Of a DNA stretch of 64,000 bases, positions 32,147-45,610 are shown piece after piece. A program made the translations under genes and the position numbers. Source of the DNA: Theocolax elegans. Taxonomy: Eukaryota; Arthropoda; Insecta; Hymenoptera; Cerocephalidae. A model generated the notes under the pieces. The model was not told where the DNA came from, did no database searches, and saw nothing but the letters and a program-made list of their open reading frames with translations. The stretch's first letter is position 1. Every line of letters begins with the position of its first letter. The DNA lies in the NCBI GenBank assembly GCA_026168455.1, contig CM047426.1:72691986-72755985 (forward strand), read 5' to 3'.

Positions 32147-32722
32147 AAAATTCCTCCCACGCAGCTGCTTCTTTCTCTAGTATACAAATAACTGTGTACA
32201 ATATGAAATTATGTAAATATACTATACATATATATACTGTCAATCTTGTCTTGATATCTATCGATCTGTCATCAGATGACTGGAAGTTGCAACAAGTGTA
32301 TATAAGAATTGAGAAACACTTTGGAATTGATAAATATTCGACAGGTTTAGTTAAATATTATATGAAGTTATGAATATTTAAATCTATAATAAATTTTATA
32401 AATATGAAAAAAAATTAAACAAATATAGGTACTTGACAAAGCTTATACCTTTTGTAATTTGATGATTCACACATTCCTCCAGTCTACAATTTACGATTAG
32501 AATGGAACCGACGGAACCGACGTCGACGTGGGATTGGATTTGGATGGCGCCAAAAAGTTACGTTCACGAGCCGCGGGCGCGAGCTAGCTCCCGCGACTTA
32601 TCGCGTACAGTGTGCAGTTCATAAGTTTGACTGTTGACATTTTAAAAATATCTAAAGTCATTTTTATTAAATGAAATCGCACAAAGTTTTAGTTAAGTTA
32701 TAAATTTAAGATATTAATCGAT
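32147..32722. promoter_or_regulatory. Bidirectional promoter, ALG1/Elg1
   Basis: A 576-bp gap separates the two divergent start codons. A GC-richer core at about 32500-32610 contains a repeated GGAACCGAC pair, a GACGTCGACGTG stretch resembling CRE/E-box half sites, and CGAGCCGCGGGCGCGAGC. No TATA box is placed convincingly for Elg1. Shared control is inferred from spacing. Confidence 0.5.
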
Positions 32723-35700
32723 ATGAAAGATATAACGCATTACTTCTCGGATTTGCCGAAGAAGGGAAATAACGCTGCGATAGCATTGAAAGAGGTTAAA
32801 ATCGAGCGCGCCAAAATAGACGATACAGCGAACACAGTGAACGAAGAATCAAAATCGAAAAAGAAACGTGGGCGAGTAAAAATTAAAATTTCACGAAAAT
32901 CTAATCAAGACACTATTTGCGATATTGTTGAGAGCTCTACAGATTTGGTGGACAAAACGCCGAGTCCTTATCCTCTAAATAAAGCATTACACGTTCAATC
33001 TGATAACGATACACCAAAAGGAAAAAATACACTTAAAAGTTCATTTACAAACAAAAAAGACGAATTATTACGAGTTGGTAAACGAAATAAAAGTAAGGGA
33101 CATTCGGATGTAAAAGAACATTTAAACGAATCAACTCCCACAAATTGCAATGGCATTGTTACATCTGAAGATAAGACTGTTCATACTGAACCTGATAAAA
33201 CTATTGAAATTGTGAGATTTATTTTTATTTAAAATATAACAACACAAATATCTTTTAATATTTGTTTTTAATTATTAATTTAACAAAGCACATTACATTT
33301 TAAAATTAATTATTTTAGGTAAAAGAACTTGTAAGTAAAAAAACAGATAAAAATAAGGAAAAACATACAAAAAAACTAATAGAATTAGCTAATAAAAAAG
33401 GTTACTCAAAACGTAAAATAGAAGAAGAAGAAGAATCTGTCATAATTGAAGAAAGAATTCAGAAAAGAAAAAAGCTTTTTACTGAAGTTCCAGATAAAAA
33501 TAGTAATATGACACAGACTGATGAAAATACAGTAAAAAATGATTGTAATAATACTAAGCGTCCAGGCAATTTACTGAATTATTTTAGGTATTTTCATTTT
33601 TTTTTAACAATGTTTACAAATTTTTGTGTTTAAAAAATTATAAATATCATATGTTTCTAGCAAAGCAACGCCCGAACAAATAGAAAAAGAAAGAATAAAG
33701 AAAGCCAAAGTTACAGTTAAGGCGGAAATTCATTCACCTCAACAACTACACAATATTGTTAATTCTGTTCCTGAGAAAAAAGTAACAGATTCATTAAATA
33801 AGAAACTTAAGTCTGATAAAGAAAAACCATTGGAACAATATGATGAGATTTGTTTATTGCAATCAGAAATTGTTGTGTTGTCTCCAAAAAATGAAAAATT
33901 AAAAACCCCTACGTCACAAACAAAACCAAAGTGGTCACTAAAAATTCAATTTCAAAAAGATACTAATATAAATGTATCAGGTAAATAAAAATGTCTATAA
34001 TTGCATTTTAAAAAGAATAAATGTATATATTTGTTAATCTATGATGAAAGATGAAAGCCAATAGTCTCCTGGAATTTTTTCTAGTTGATGGCAATGATTT
34101 TTTACACTTTGATCTCTGATTTTCATTAATTCCCAATTATTAATTTGATTAGTCAAGTACTTTTTCATTGAAAAAATAAATAACTTACAGGATCAATGGA
34201 CGATGAAAATGAAAATATTTTTTCACCAAAAAAACCTGTAAAGTCACAAAAAGAAAATTCAAAAAACAGTGATAAAATTCCTAAAATATTACTTCCAATG
34301 AAAAGTAAGAAAGCAGATTTAAGTAATTCGTATTCGGACGATGATTCTATGAAAAGGAAAGAGAAAAAGAATGTTAAAGTTAACAATGATGATGAATTAA
34401 AGACTGAAAGTAAAAAGACTGGAAGTATTAAAATGCTAGATAAATCTTGTGATAGTAATAATGTAAATAACAAGCAAGAATCCATTGATGATTGTCAAAT
34501 AGTAGAAAATGTTACTTTAAAAAGAAAGTCCCAGGAAAAACTTGCACCATTATTTACAAAAAAAATAAAACCAAATCCTGAAATTGTAGCAGCAAGACGA
34601 TTGTTTTTACAGTCAGATAGTCAGGAAACCAATAATAGCTGTGAAACTCGAAAAGTAGAACCTACTGGACCTATAACATTGCCATTTCCAAAAATAAGTC
34701 ATATTAATCAGCTGTCTTCAAAAAACGATAATTCAAGTGAAACATTTAATTATACATTAAAAAATAATAGTAAATTAGAAATTTCGTTCAATGTATCACA
34801 TATGAAAACTATTTCAAAATTAAATGATGCAATTTCAAATTCGAAAGATGTATATAAATGTATAAAATCAGATATTGAAACTGTATTATCTGAAATAAAA
34901 AATTACTGCACAGATGGTCAACAATTGTGGAATTCTATATCTATGGTTTCAAAACTAGAAAACAATAATCATACTCCAAAATTGAGAAGAAAGTCATTAG
35001 ATAAAAAAAAACAGTTAAATGATAATTCTAAAAATGTATTACTTAATAGTCCATGGACTGACAAGTACAAACCTAAAAATTGTGAAGAAGTAGTAGGCAA
35101 TGAAGAGGCTGTAATGAAATTAAAGACTTGGCTCAGTAGCTGGAAATCATTTAAAAATACTGAAGATTATAGCAGTAGTGAAGAATTTTACAACTCTGAT
35201 TGCAGCACATCGAGTAGCAGAGATAATCAAGTAGCAGTGCTAATTGGACCTCATGGCTGTGGAAAAACAGCAAGTGTTTATGCAGTTGCTCAAGAATTTG
35301 GATACAAGTAAGAAATATTCACAAATTTTTTTTATGTGAATGTTACATTACAAATTATTTTACATCTTTAAATTGAGCAAAATCAATATTACTAATTTTT
35401 ATATTTTTAGGGTCTTGGAAGTTAATGCATCATCAAAAAGGCCTGGAAAAAAAATTCTTAAAGAATTTGAAGAAGCAACAAAATCTCATAGAGTTAAAAA
35501 ATCTGACTTAAAAGATATGTTTATTACTAAAAAATCTAAGGAAAATAAAATCGAAGAAACACAAACTATTTCGCAAAATTCTCTAATTCTTATGGAAGAT
35601 ATAGATATTGTATTTGAAGAGGATGAAGGATTTATATCCGCTGCATTTCAATTAGCTACTAATACAAAACGACCCATTGTTATGACACTTACAGAAACAT

Positions 35701-36653
35701 GTTCACATCTTTCTAAAATGGCACCCCATCAACTTAGAATTCATTTTCAGCCAGCAACTGGAAAAAGAGTGTCTGCTTTACTACAACTGATTACACTAGC
35801 TGAAACAGGATGTAAATTACCACAAAACTGTATAGATGTAAGTATATCTTCTAAATATTATTATTTTCAAAAAATGGGTTTATTAAATTTAATACTTATG
35901 TATATATTTTAGGCTCTTTGTGAAAGTGGAGATATAAGACAAGGTATTTTGCAGTTACAGTACATTTTACTATCAGGCAAAGAAAAAATTACACCAACTG
36001 TTTTAGCTGTCAATAATTCATTATGGAAAGATATGAAACTTCATATATATAAACCAGCAATAAAAGCTGGTAAAAATAAGAAAAAGAAGCAAACAACTAG
36101 CAATAAAAGTTCAAAAGAGAAAAATGTTATTAATGATAATATTTTGGATAATTTAGTAAATAATTTAGATAGTTTTAGTTTAGTATCATTGCTAACTAAT
36201 ATTGACGATCCAACTTCTCAATCATATGTTACAAAGTGTGAACCTAATATATCTGTTGATGAAAATTTAATGTTATATTCTAATTTAGAAAATATTGGTT
36301 TAGAAATAGGTAGTTGGTTAAATAACGCAATAACGAAACAACCAACTTTAAATATTTCTAAAAATATTGATGTAAATTGTCACTTACAAACTAAAAAACA
36401 AATAAATAATGGAGTGGATCGTGCATTATCGCGAATTGCTTCAAATACTTTAGATCATCGTGCATTAGCTGTAGATTATCTATCAAGTATTCGGACAATT
36501 TGTAGAGCTGAAGAAATTCGAAATCAAGTAAATAGTAAAAGAGGTAATCGATTCTTTCATTATTTACAAAGTTCGCGACTATCATGTGGGACTGCAAAAC
36601 CAGGCAATATTTTATCTGCAGCATGCAAAATGTTACAAGAAAATCATCAGTGA
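32723..36653 (+). CDS. ATAD5: ATAD5/Elg1, PCNA-unloading RFC-like ATPase
   Basis: Six exons: 32723-33211, 33319-33587, 33661-33980, 34191-35307, 35411-35837 and 35913-36653. They sum to 3363 nt (1120 residues) with all phases matching. ATAD5/Elg1 is the large subunit of an alternative clamp loader (with RFC2-5) that removes PCNA from DNA after replication. The first 600 residues are a lysine/serine-rich disordered tail with DITHYF at residues 3-8 and LLNYFSK near 250. Then come an RFC-type start WTDKYKPK (about 647), Walker A GPHGCGKT (about 712) and a Walker B-like LILMEDID (about 790). A helical C-terminal domain with DHRALAVDYL follows. Walker B has EDID where many AAA+ proteins have DExD, which is common in this subfamily. 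The start codon is the first ATG and gives a plausible PCNA-interacting N-terminus. Confidence 0.93.
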
Positions 36654-37126
36654 TTGAAGAATCTTAATCTTAAAATCACCTATGAAGTATAAATTCAACA
36701 GCAAGTCTGTAAAATCTGTAATATATTGTTTAATTGTAGATATTTTTATAAAAGATTATATATTGTATTAAAAAAATGAAGTATTAAAAATGTATACATA
36801 TATTTTTAATATATTTAGTAACGAGAGTGACGTTGAAATTTATCAGTTAATCAACAAGGTTTTCAAAACACATCAAGTTTTTATACTGAATTCAATAACT
36901 CGCAAGTTGTACTATATTTTTAAAGTATATTTTTATGCATAAGCTGTTTGTATCTAGTTATATACAAATTTATTCTTTGCAAGAATTTTATTCTACTTTT
37001 ATCGATTCAAAACTTGTAAACTATTTATATGTGCATTAATAAAAAATATAGCTGTACAATTTGATAAAAATTTGTTTATTTTACTATTTTCTTTTGTTAT
37101 AAATTTCATATATTAAATTGTAATTT
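36654..37126. other. 3' UTRs of convergent Elg1 and EIF3L
   Basis: A 473-bp AT-rich gap between two convergent stop codons, with ATTAAA-like signals on both strands. No other feature seen. Confidence 0.6.
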
Positions 37127-38985
37127 TTATATTTTAATATGATGTAATTTTCTGTTTAGTTCTTCAAATTTCAAAATTTTGCGAATAAAGAAATCCCCAT
37201 AACGATGAGCAACCTTTGTATCTGCTATATGGATCATATCATGATCAATGTAAAAATCAAGCTAAAAATTACAAGAAATAATTTAATTGATACTATAAAA
37301 TATAGAAAATGTATTGTGATAAAAATAATTATAAATACCTCAGAACCAGACTGGAATTTCCCATCTAATCCAGAGGAACCTTTAGTCCAAACAATATTTT
37401 TCATTTTATGCTTGAAACATAAAAGATAAATTGTCAATTTGTCAATTTCTTCGTTCAAGTCAATTTTATCATTCTGTTGAGTACTAATCATGAATGTGGC
37501 TAACTTGCTTAAAGGCAAAGTTGTATAAAGCTTTAGATAAGACCGAATTGTTGGTAACATTTTTTGCTGTATAACCTCCTCCATAAAAACGTGCGTTTGA
37601 TGTTTAATAGCTTCTCTAACGTAATCCTCATTTGGATTATCAGGATTTGGTGGATGTAAACACAAAAACTTAGGACAGGCAAATTGAAAACAAGCTTCAA
37701 ATTCTTCCAAACCACCACACTGCATCTTGTACATTTTCTCATGATAATTTTTATCTCTGAGAGCTTGTTGCAAGCTTTCATCGATACATTGAGGATGTAA
37801 CACTAAGCAAATTGCTAATAAATGATACATTTGTTCCGTCTGTTTGTTGATCTGATCATTTTGATAGCTTCTTGATGCAAAAAGCTGTTTAGTACGTTGA
37901 ACATAAAGTAAAATACTGGAGAAAGTTCTTATTGCATCTGCATATCTTCTCATCATCATGTAGGCAAACCCAACATAATATGCAGTAGAGATTTGACATC
38001 CTGGGACGTGAGAGTATGCACTCTTTTTGTACAACTCAACATTCTCTAAAACCTAAAAACAAATAATAATTCATTTGAAGATTTGAAGAATTTAATTGGA
38101 AGAAATGTAAAAATGACATGTGTATTAGTATACCTTTATAGCTTGATAATAATCACCAAGTAGAGAATGTACTCGGAGTAAACCAACGAGGGAGAAATAT
38201 CCCATCATTTTGTACAAAGAATGTTTGCCAAAAACTCCAGCAACAGAATCAGGATCTCCGCCACTTGCATACACTTCCAATTGACTTTTAATCTTAGATT
38301 TGTCAATTAAATAATGTAAAACATTTAATATACAGAGAACATCCCATACTTTGCTATTATTGGTCAAATTCTCAATTTCCTCTGGTGTTTTTTGAGACAA
38401 ATTGGCTTTATACTGAGTAAATGATTGAAACTGATAAACAAACTCATCAATAAGTTCCCACAGCCATTGATCGGGTAGTTCAAGGGGAACGGGTTCAGTA
38501 GCATTTAAAATGTAATTAAAAAGTTCACAGTAGTTATAAAAAGAATTGAACCGCTGCTCCAAATTAGGTTGCATGCGTGCATAAATGTGCCTATAGTACA
38601 ACTCCATGTACAAGGTAAGAAATACATGGTCATCATCCACAAGATGAGTGATGGCTTGATCATTTGGCCAGGGTGACTTGTCGTACAGTTGTTCTGAAAG
38701 TTTTGGGAAGGTGTTTTCATACAAGTTTTGGATTTCAAATATCATGCCCTCGTTGATGCAGTTATGCAAATAGATCAGGAACTTTTTGACAACTTCGGGT
38801 ACTTGCCGATAATTCCTGTACGAGTCAACGAATTCATCTGGTGGCCCGTATTCATCGTACGTATCGTACTGTAAATAATTTAGAGAATGTAGTTTGAAAA
38901 GTAGAAATAGTTATACCAGAAAGCAATAATCGTTTAAAAAAAGGTTAAAATAAATTACCACATCGTTATAATCGTCGTTATGCAT
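37127..38985 (-). CDS. EIF3L: EIF3L, eukaryotic initiation factor 3 subunit L
   Basis: Four exons: 38959-38985, 38134-38868, 37339-38052 and 37127-37261. All junctions are phase 0 and they sum to 1611 nt (536 residues), against about 540-560 in other animals. Subunit L is part of the PCI/MPN octamer of eIF3, which scaffolds 43S pre-initiation complexes on the 40S ribosome. Recognisable stretches include [66 protein letters not shown], the TPR-like [19 protein letters not shown], and a final PCI-linked exon with [19 protein letters not shown]. The first exon is only nine codons, acidic and tyrosine-rich, as expected for this protein. The gene is head-to-head with the SDR gene to the right. Confidence 0.97.
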
Positions 38986-39973
38986 CGTTATTTTATAAAC
39001 ATGCGTTTGGACTCAGCGTAACCTCAAAACGTCAGAGCACGCCGGAAAGTCAAAAGAGTGAAGCTGGAACAATTTGAAGATTCATTCGAGTTGGAGATCG
39101 ATCGATCGCAATTCTCGCGCAAAGCGAAAAAACCTTGCGACTGAGGCTCGAGGCTTGCTTCACTTGCCTGAGTTGCCTCGAAGAGGAAGAGGAAGAGCAC
39201 AAGTCTCTTCGACGCATGATAGCGCGGTAAATCAGAATGTACTTAAATTTTAAAGTCCACAAATGTCTTGTTCGTCCAACACTTAAGTTAATTACAAAAA
39301 GAAATTGAATTTAGACACTATTTATTCAATTATGTATCTTATTAAACGTTCGTAATTTTATAAAATGTATTGTTTACCTCTAAGAAGACATGCAAGCAAA
39401 GAATATTAAAAATTAGAAATATACCTACAACTTTAATGAAACCACACTCAATGTCTAGTTTGAATCATATCGTATAGATTGTAAATGTGTAAAAAGATGA
39501 AAAACAAGTTAGAAAAGTGTTTGAATTAACTTAATAATTGTAACTGGCAAATACTAATCGGTTAATAAGTATAATCGTGTATGCATTAAAAATGAATTTC
39601 GCGTCATTTATAGAGATAAAATAATCTCCTACTATACGATAACTTTTGTAACGTCTAATACCCAGTTAAAAAAAATTATAAAAATGAAGTAATAATGTGA
39701 TTATCGTAATCGCAACTAAGTATATATATACATATACGAGCTAAGCAGCTTCCCCTCTCGGTACTTTTTCCATGTTCGTGACGTAACGTAAATGTTTGAA
39801 CGTTTGAACTAACAGTTAGTATATAGTGGTATATAATCCAGCCTCTCTCTCTTTCTTTCTCGTCCTCGTGTATATAGTTCCAGTCATTCGCGAGCATTGC
39901 GCTTTATGGTTTATCGTTGTACGTATATATATATATATAGCATTAACCATTGCAACCTCCAAACTGTTGTAAC
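38986..39973. promoter_or_regulatory. Shared upstream region of EIF3L and the SDR
   Basis: The 988-bp gap between divergent ATGs holds a GC-richer block at 39030-39200, the probable EIF3L leader. Before the SDR there is a TATA-like GTATATAATCC near 39829, a CT-rich run and TATATATATATAG near 39925. No other gene is supported. Confidence 0.45.
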
Positions 39974-42081
39974 ATGAATATTAGTTTCGAAGGAAAGCGC
40001 ATTCTCGTTACTGGGGCAGGTCGAGGTAACAATTATTATTTAGCTCTTGAATAAATTTAAAATAAATGTGTGAATACTTATACGGACTAATTGTAAGCGT
40101 ACATGCGTATATCAATCATTTATTTACCAGTATCGTCTATGTTCCAAAACCAATGAGATTGTGAACTTAGACTACACTTAGATTAGATTTAGTTTTTTGT
40201 CTAATCGAGGCAAGTTCCATTATTTATGCAATTGTCCGTTAATGTGAATAAATATTTACGAATTGAATGTATCGAATTATCGGTTCTTAACCGCTAGATA
40301 ATCTTCGGTCAATTTAAAAATATAATTTTTGATTCTTTTGATATATGTGTCATCTTCAAAGTGACATCTAATTAAATAAATTCTGACTGTAGTAAATTCA
40401 CTGTTTTTATCAAATAAAAATGGAAACATTGGGAGTTATATATTGATGCAAATTTGCACATGTGTAATTTTAAAAATGATACACAATTGTGAAATTGAAT
40501 GACAGTATAAAGTTATGACTATATTATAAATAAATAAAATTCATTAAAATCCAAAAAATCGGTAATAAATATGTAGATGCTAATAAGTGTTGTGAAAACT
40601 GGAGCATTAAATTTGGGTGGCATATCTAATTTTACAGACCGAGTGAAAAATGGTAATTATTACATTTTTTCGTAGAAAATTCAAAAGTTTTTTTAAATAA
40701 CTTATAAAGATTATATACAGAATATCGAGTTATAACAAAATTATGTTCTAAGTATTGACTGTATAATAAGTTGTATATAATCAGTAGGGTTCAGTAGTCT
40801 TTTGCGTACACCTATAATTATCCACATGCTAAAAATTGTTCTGCTTTGAAAAAAGCGGGATTAAATGCAAATTACTATATTTCATAATAATATAGGGATA
40901 CACTTTAATAATCGACTTTGATTATATTTTATAGCAACTATATTATATAAATATATATATATAGTAATTTGTAATCTGCATAGTGTATAAAATATTTGGC
41001 GATAAAAAATGTTCGAAATGTTTTGTAATTTAAGGAGTAAAATAAATGCTTTTTGAATGATTAGGAATAGGGAAGGAATTGGTATTGCGGCTGTCAAAAT
41101 ATAATGGGACTGTAATCGCTGTTTCGAAGACGAAAGAGAATCTCGAAGAGTTGAAGAAACTGGATAAAAAAATAGAAATAGTTTGCGTGGACCTAAGAAA
41201 TTGGGATGCAACTCGAGAGGCCATAAAAAATGTCTTGCCGATCGATTTATTGGTGAACAATGCAGGAGTAGCGTGCTTGAAGCCTTTTCTCGACGCGACG
41301 GAAGAAGATTGCGATCTTACTTTTGACGTAAACGTCAAGTCGATCATTAGCGTTTCTCAAGTGGTTGCCAAAAATATGATTGAAAGGAAAATTGCTGGAA
41401 GCATCGTTAACTTGTCCTCTCAAGCTAGTCACTGTGCGCTCAAAGACCACGCGGTTTATTGCGCCTCGAAGGGTGCGGTGGATATGCTCACCAAGTATGT
41501 ACAACTTTGTCATCATTTAGTTATAATAAATTAATATTTTTCATTAGATGAACAGCTATTGCGGTAGAGACAGTTTCCACAAACATATTCTTTGGAACAA
41601 TAGAAAATTATGTTCAAAATTTATGTACAATCGTGGAAAATATAATTGTAATTTTCAAAAGGAAGATAATTAGAAAATATAATTTAAATTAATAATGCAC
41701 GCAATAATTTTAGAACGATGGCGTTAGAACTTGGACCTTACAATATTCGAGTTAACACGGTTAATCCAACGGTGGTGATGACCGAAATGGGTAAACTCGG
41801 ATGGAGCGATCCAGCTAAAGCTAAAGAAATGCTAAGTAAAATTCCACTCGGAAGATTCGCCGGTAATTTTAATGTCTCCTTTCGTTTATTCCAATAAAAT
41901 AATCTTAATCATACTGAAATAATTAAAATCAATAATATAAAATAATATAAAATTTTATTAACTATTTTAAATTTTAGAGGTGGACGAAGTCATCGATGCA
42001 ATCGTTTTTCTTCTTAGCAATCGAAGTTCAATGACAACGGGTGCTGGAATCCCGGTTGAAGGAGGATTCCTTGCTACGTAA
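39974..42081 (+). CDS. L-xylulose reductase-like SDR (DCXR family)
   Basis: Four exons: 39974-40025, 41065-41494, 41714-41862 and 41978-42081. They sum to 735 nt and 244 residues, the same length as human dicarbonyl/L-xylulose reductase. These NADPH-dependent classical short-chain dehydrogenases reduce L-xylulose and alpha-dicarbonyls in the cytosol. Seen in order: the Rossmann glycine motif TGAGRGIG split across intron 1, a VDLR segment, NNAG (about residue 83), the catalytic serine in NLSSQASH and the YCASK (YxxxK) active site (about 149-153). [19 protein letters not shown] and the C-terminal [11 protein letters not shown] follow. Intron 1 is about 1.04 kb and has no visible exon. Family assignment is firm; exact substrate is inferred. 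Confidence 0.93.
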
Positions 42082-43278
42082 ATTTAATTATTATATTTTA
42101 GTTAAACATTCAAGTATTTTTCTATCAATAAACAATAATTTTATATTTTATAATGTCTGAACTTCCGTTGACCACTGTTAAACGAATGAGTCTACCTTAC
42201 TACGAAAGATATTATTTATAAAATAAAATAAAAGTCAATAAATATAATTATATACTTATATTATAGAAATTATCATACTTGTCATTAATACATTATAATT
42301 GTGTAAAACACTTTTATGTTTAATAATGCAGCTATTAAAATTATGTAATTGATTTACATGAACAAGACGAGTATGTATATACATATAATATGCGATAGAA
42401 TTACGAAATACTACTTCTCGCGTTTTCCTATTACAATTTAAAATGCAACGATGAAGCATTAATAGACTGACAGAAAAATCATTTTAGTGAAAGGTCTACT
42501 TAAAATAAGTTGTCTTTATAATAATTTAATCATTTATTTTATGAAATTTTTCTTTGCCAGAAAATAGCCTTACATTCTACAAGGGATACGTATTTGAATT
42601 ATGATATAACAACGGAATATTGAAAATATTATCAAAGCAGTGACTTTAATCTACTTTCATTAACGAGAAGAAATTCAATTTTTGATTCGCGATTTTATTG
42701 TGAAAGCCAATTATTATGTATTATATGAAAATATTTTTTATCGACGTACAATATAATGTGAAATTAAAATTGATCAAATTATCTCGTCGTTTAATTAGTT
42801 ATAGTTGCAATAATTTCGTAATTCTTATCCAACGCGAAGAAATGCTCTTAATCCATCACTAGCATAGAAAATTTTATTTAATCTTTCAATTGCAAAATAA
42901 AAGTAAATTAATAAATTGTACAAATGAGTTTTAAGTCTTGTTGCGTGCACATACTTTATTCCTTTGACTATTTGTTTCAGCTATATCATAAATAAAATGT
43001 AATTGAACAACAAATACACTGACATTTATCGTTACACGTTTATGTAGTTATTGTAAAAGTGAATAATCAACTTCATAGAATAAGTAATAAGTAAAAAATT
43101 AATATTATATATAAATTAATATCTATTCAATTATACATTCGTTATAACATTCGATTCATTTATAAGTTAAAACTTTTTAATTAATTAATGTATACTTCTA
43201 CGTACTTCCATAAATTATTGTTAGGCTAATGTAGCAAATAAATAGATGTGTATTGTTTAGTATAAAATTGGTACTTAC
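42082..43278. other. Intergenic, no gene seen
   Basis: AT-rich spacer with the SDR 3' UTR (AATAAA-like motifs near 42126). If the exon at 43279-43495 is real, the right part is its intron; I found no matching downstream exon. Confidence 0.4.
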
Positions 43279-43495
43279 CACATGTCTCCACGCTTTGAAA
43301 CTTAATTGAATTATGTGCTTCCTCCTCAAGATCAAATGTTGTTTTCCAAGTATATATACCAAAATCATCACATTTTAAAGATAAAAAATATGATATCATG
43401 TTACAACTATCATTCTCTTTCTTTGTGCCGAATATCAAAACCAACGCAAACTTTAAGTAGGTGATCGTGAGGAGGAAACGCTTATACAATTTCAT
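43279..43495 (-). CDS. Orphan first exon with signal-peptide-like start
   Basis: From the ATG at 43495 the minus strand encodes about 72 residues and then meets a consensus donor GTAAGTACC (GT at 43278-43277). The N-terminus has three basic residues and a hydrophobic run (about 6-22), as in a signal peptide. The following part holds several cysteines and aromatic residues (CNMISYFLSLKCDDFGIYTW). I do not recognise a family. The rest of the gene was not found, so this may be the start of a small secreted or membrane protein, or a chance ORF beside a chance donor. Confidence 0.35.
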
Positions 43496-45610
43496 TCAAA
43501 CTTCACTTATAAACTCGTCCAATTGTATAATTACAATTTTGTAAAAAAATATGAAAAATCAGTTATTTTACTATAAAAGAATAATCTAACAAATTTTTCA
43601 ACAGAATTAAATGTATTAATTCGATACATTTATTAGTATTATACCACGCAAGATAAAATTATTATAATTATAATTATATTTATAAAATTATTGTAGGTAA
43701 TAATGATTTAGTAATAAAATTACTACTCAAATTTTTTAAATAAAATATTAACATGTCAATTGGAAAAAAATAAAAAAGGATTTAATAATTATATACCTAT
43801 AATAAACAGAAATGTTAAAATGGATACAGGATGCAAGTATCAAGTGGTAGTTTGATTATGGCAATTGAAAGTGTTCACAGTTCATACTAGATTGTAAATA
43901 TAATTTTTGAAATTTATTTTATTTTCGCTATGAAATGAAAAAGTATACGAGACCATTTAATGACATAACTTTTTAGTTAATTCTAGACGTTCGACTGTCG
44001 AGTTAAAATATATTGAATTTCGAATGATAACTCTTTTTTAATGATTTTTCGTCTCACGTTATATATATATATATATTTTTTAAAAATTTTCTGTTTTTAT
44101 TAATATCGTTGGATGATCATCGTCAATGGATCTAACATTCACACAATACAATTTCACATATCCATACCATAATGTTTTGTTTTGCGTATCGTTTTGTTTG
44201 ATCACTTATGTTTATAACGCAATACAATAAAAATCGAACGAAGCGACGCATTTTAAGTAGTTGCACTTTGCCGTGAAAACTGTACAAAGATGCCGAGTTG
44301 ACGCGTCGTTGAATCGAGGGGAAAAAAAAATCTAACGTCAAACGCAATTGGGGATTCTGAATCTAAATAACATGCGGTTAAAGTAAAGTCTAAATGTTTT
44401 GGTATGTACTTCGTTCGACCGAATTGTAATTCATTCTTACGTAGCACGTTGTATAGCGAGTGCACGACATAATTAATACAAAATCTCACGAGACACTCGC
44501 GCACAAGGACTTTGTGGTTTATTTGTTTAATATTTATTCATTTTAATCTTTTTGTCTTTTGTTTTAATATGCTCACCGTTATCCCTTAGTCGTTCGCGAA
44601 GATACGAGGGCCTAGCTGCGGGAACACCGAAACGCGAATACATCGGACAGCTGGTGCGCCTGTACCCGCGGTACGCGTTCGCGTGGGTTGCGAGCGAAAA
44701 ATTCTCATCGAAACCGAGCTTCCTTCGCTTAAACTACCTAAGTTTACAATTTGACCTTTATTTATTTATTTAATTTTTTGTTTTACTTTTTCATTCTCGA
44801 TCGATTGCACTCGGTTTACGAAAAGGAAACGCAATTACGTAATCAATTAGCACGCGTTAGTCGTTAATAACCTAGAGATTTTCTACCTACGCGACGAAAC
44901 TGCATGCATTATCTCACACCTCGAAATTTTTGGAAGCGCATAAAAATCTATAAAAAGACAAAGGGGACAGGGAATACCGGGGGGGGGGGGAGGTAGGGAG
45001 GGAGGAAAGCCGGTCGATTCGTCGCGTTTCTACAAGAATTTTCCGGCTGCATCGTTGAGAATCATTTTATACAAGATTACTTTGTTGATTTATTCTGTTT
45101 GTTTATTTGTTTGTTGGTTTGTTTGCTTGCTTTTTCGTATAAAAAAGAAGGGTAAGTTTGAATAGGTGGAAGGATGAACGCGAGGGGAAGGTAATTTTTG
45201 CCCGTAGCTCGCGTGGCACGCTTACGCACTGTATATTTCGCACCACATTATTTTCTATACACCTCTTTCCCTCATTCTTCCCGATGACTTTGTCGTCGCG
45301 CTTTACTTTTCTCTTTTCTTTCTTTTAACACGGAAACGGTTGCGCTGTATCATTTCATCATGATCACCATGACTTATCGATCTCTGTTATTCCGTTTCGG
45401 TTTTTCACCTAACTATTTATAAATTCATATTTATATTTATATTTATATTTATATTTATATTTATATTCATATGTATATACGCATGCGTTTGCGTATAGGC
45501 GTGACGGTCAATAGAAAACCTCAGCGTCCTGGACCGCATAAGTGTCTGTTTGGTCAACCTTGCGAGTGGTATCGATCCTTTACACACAACTTATTCTGCA
45601 CTCGCCGACT
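43496..45610. other. Intergenic and likely 3' UTR of the casein kinase
   Basis: The right half is probably the 3' UTR of the minus-strand kinase. It includes unusual GC-rich islands at 44590-44720, a G-run of 12 with further G tracts at 44979-45003, and a (TATTTA)n microsatellite at 45427-45470. The left half is AT-rich with nothing recognisable. Confidence 0.4.
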
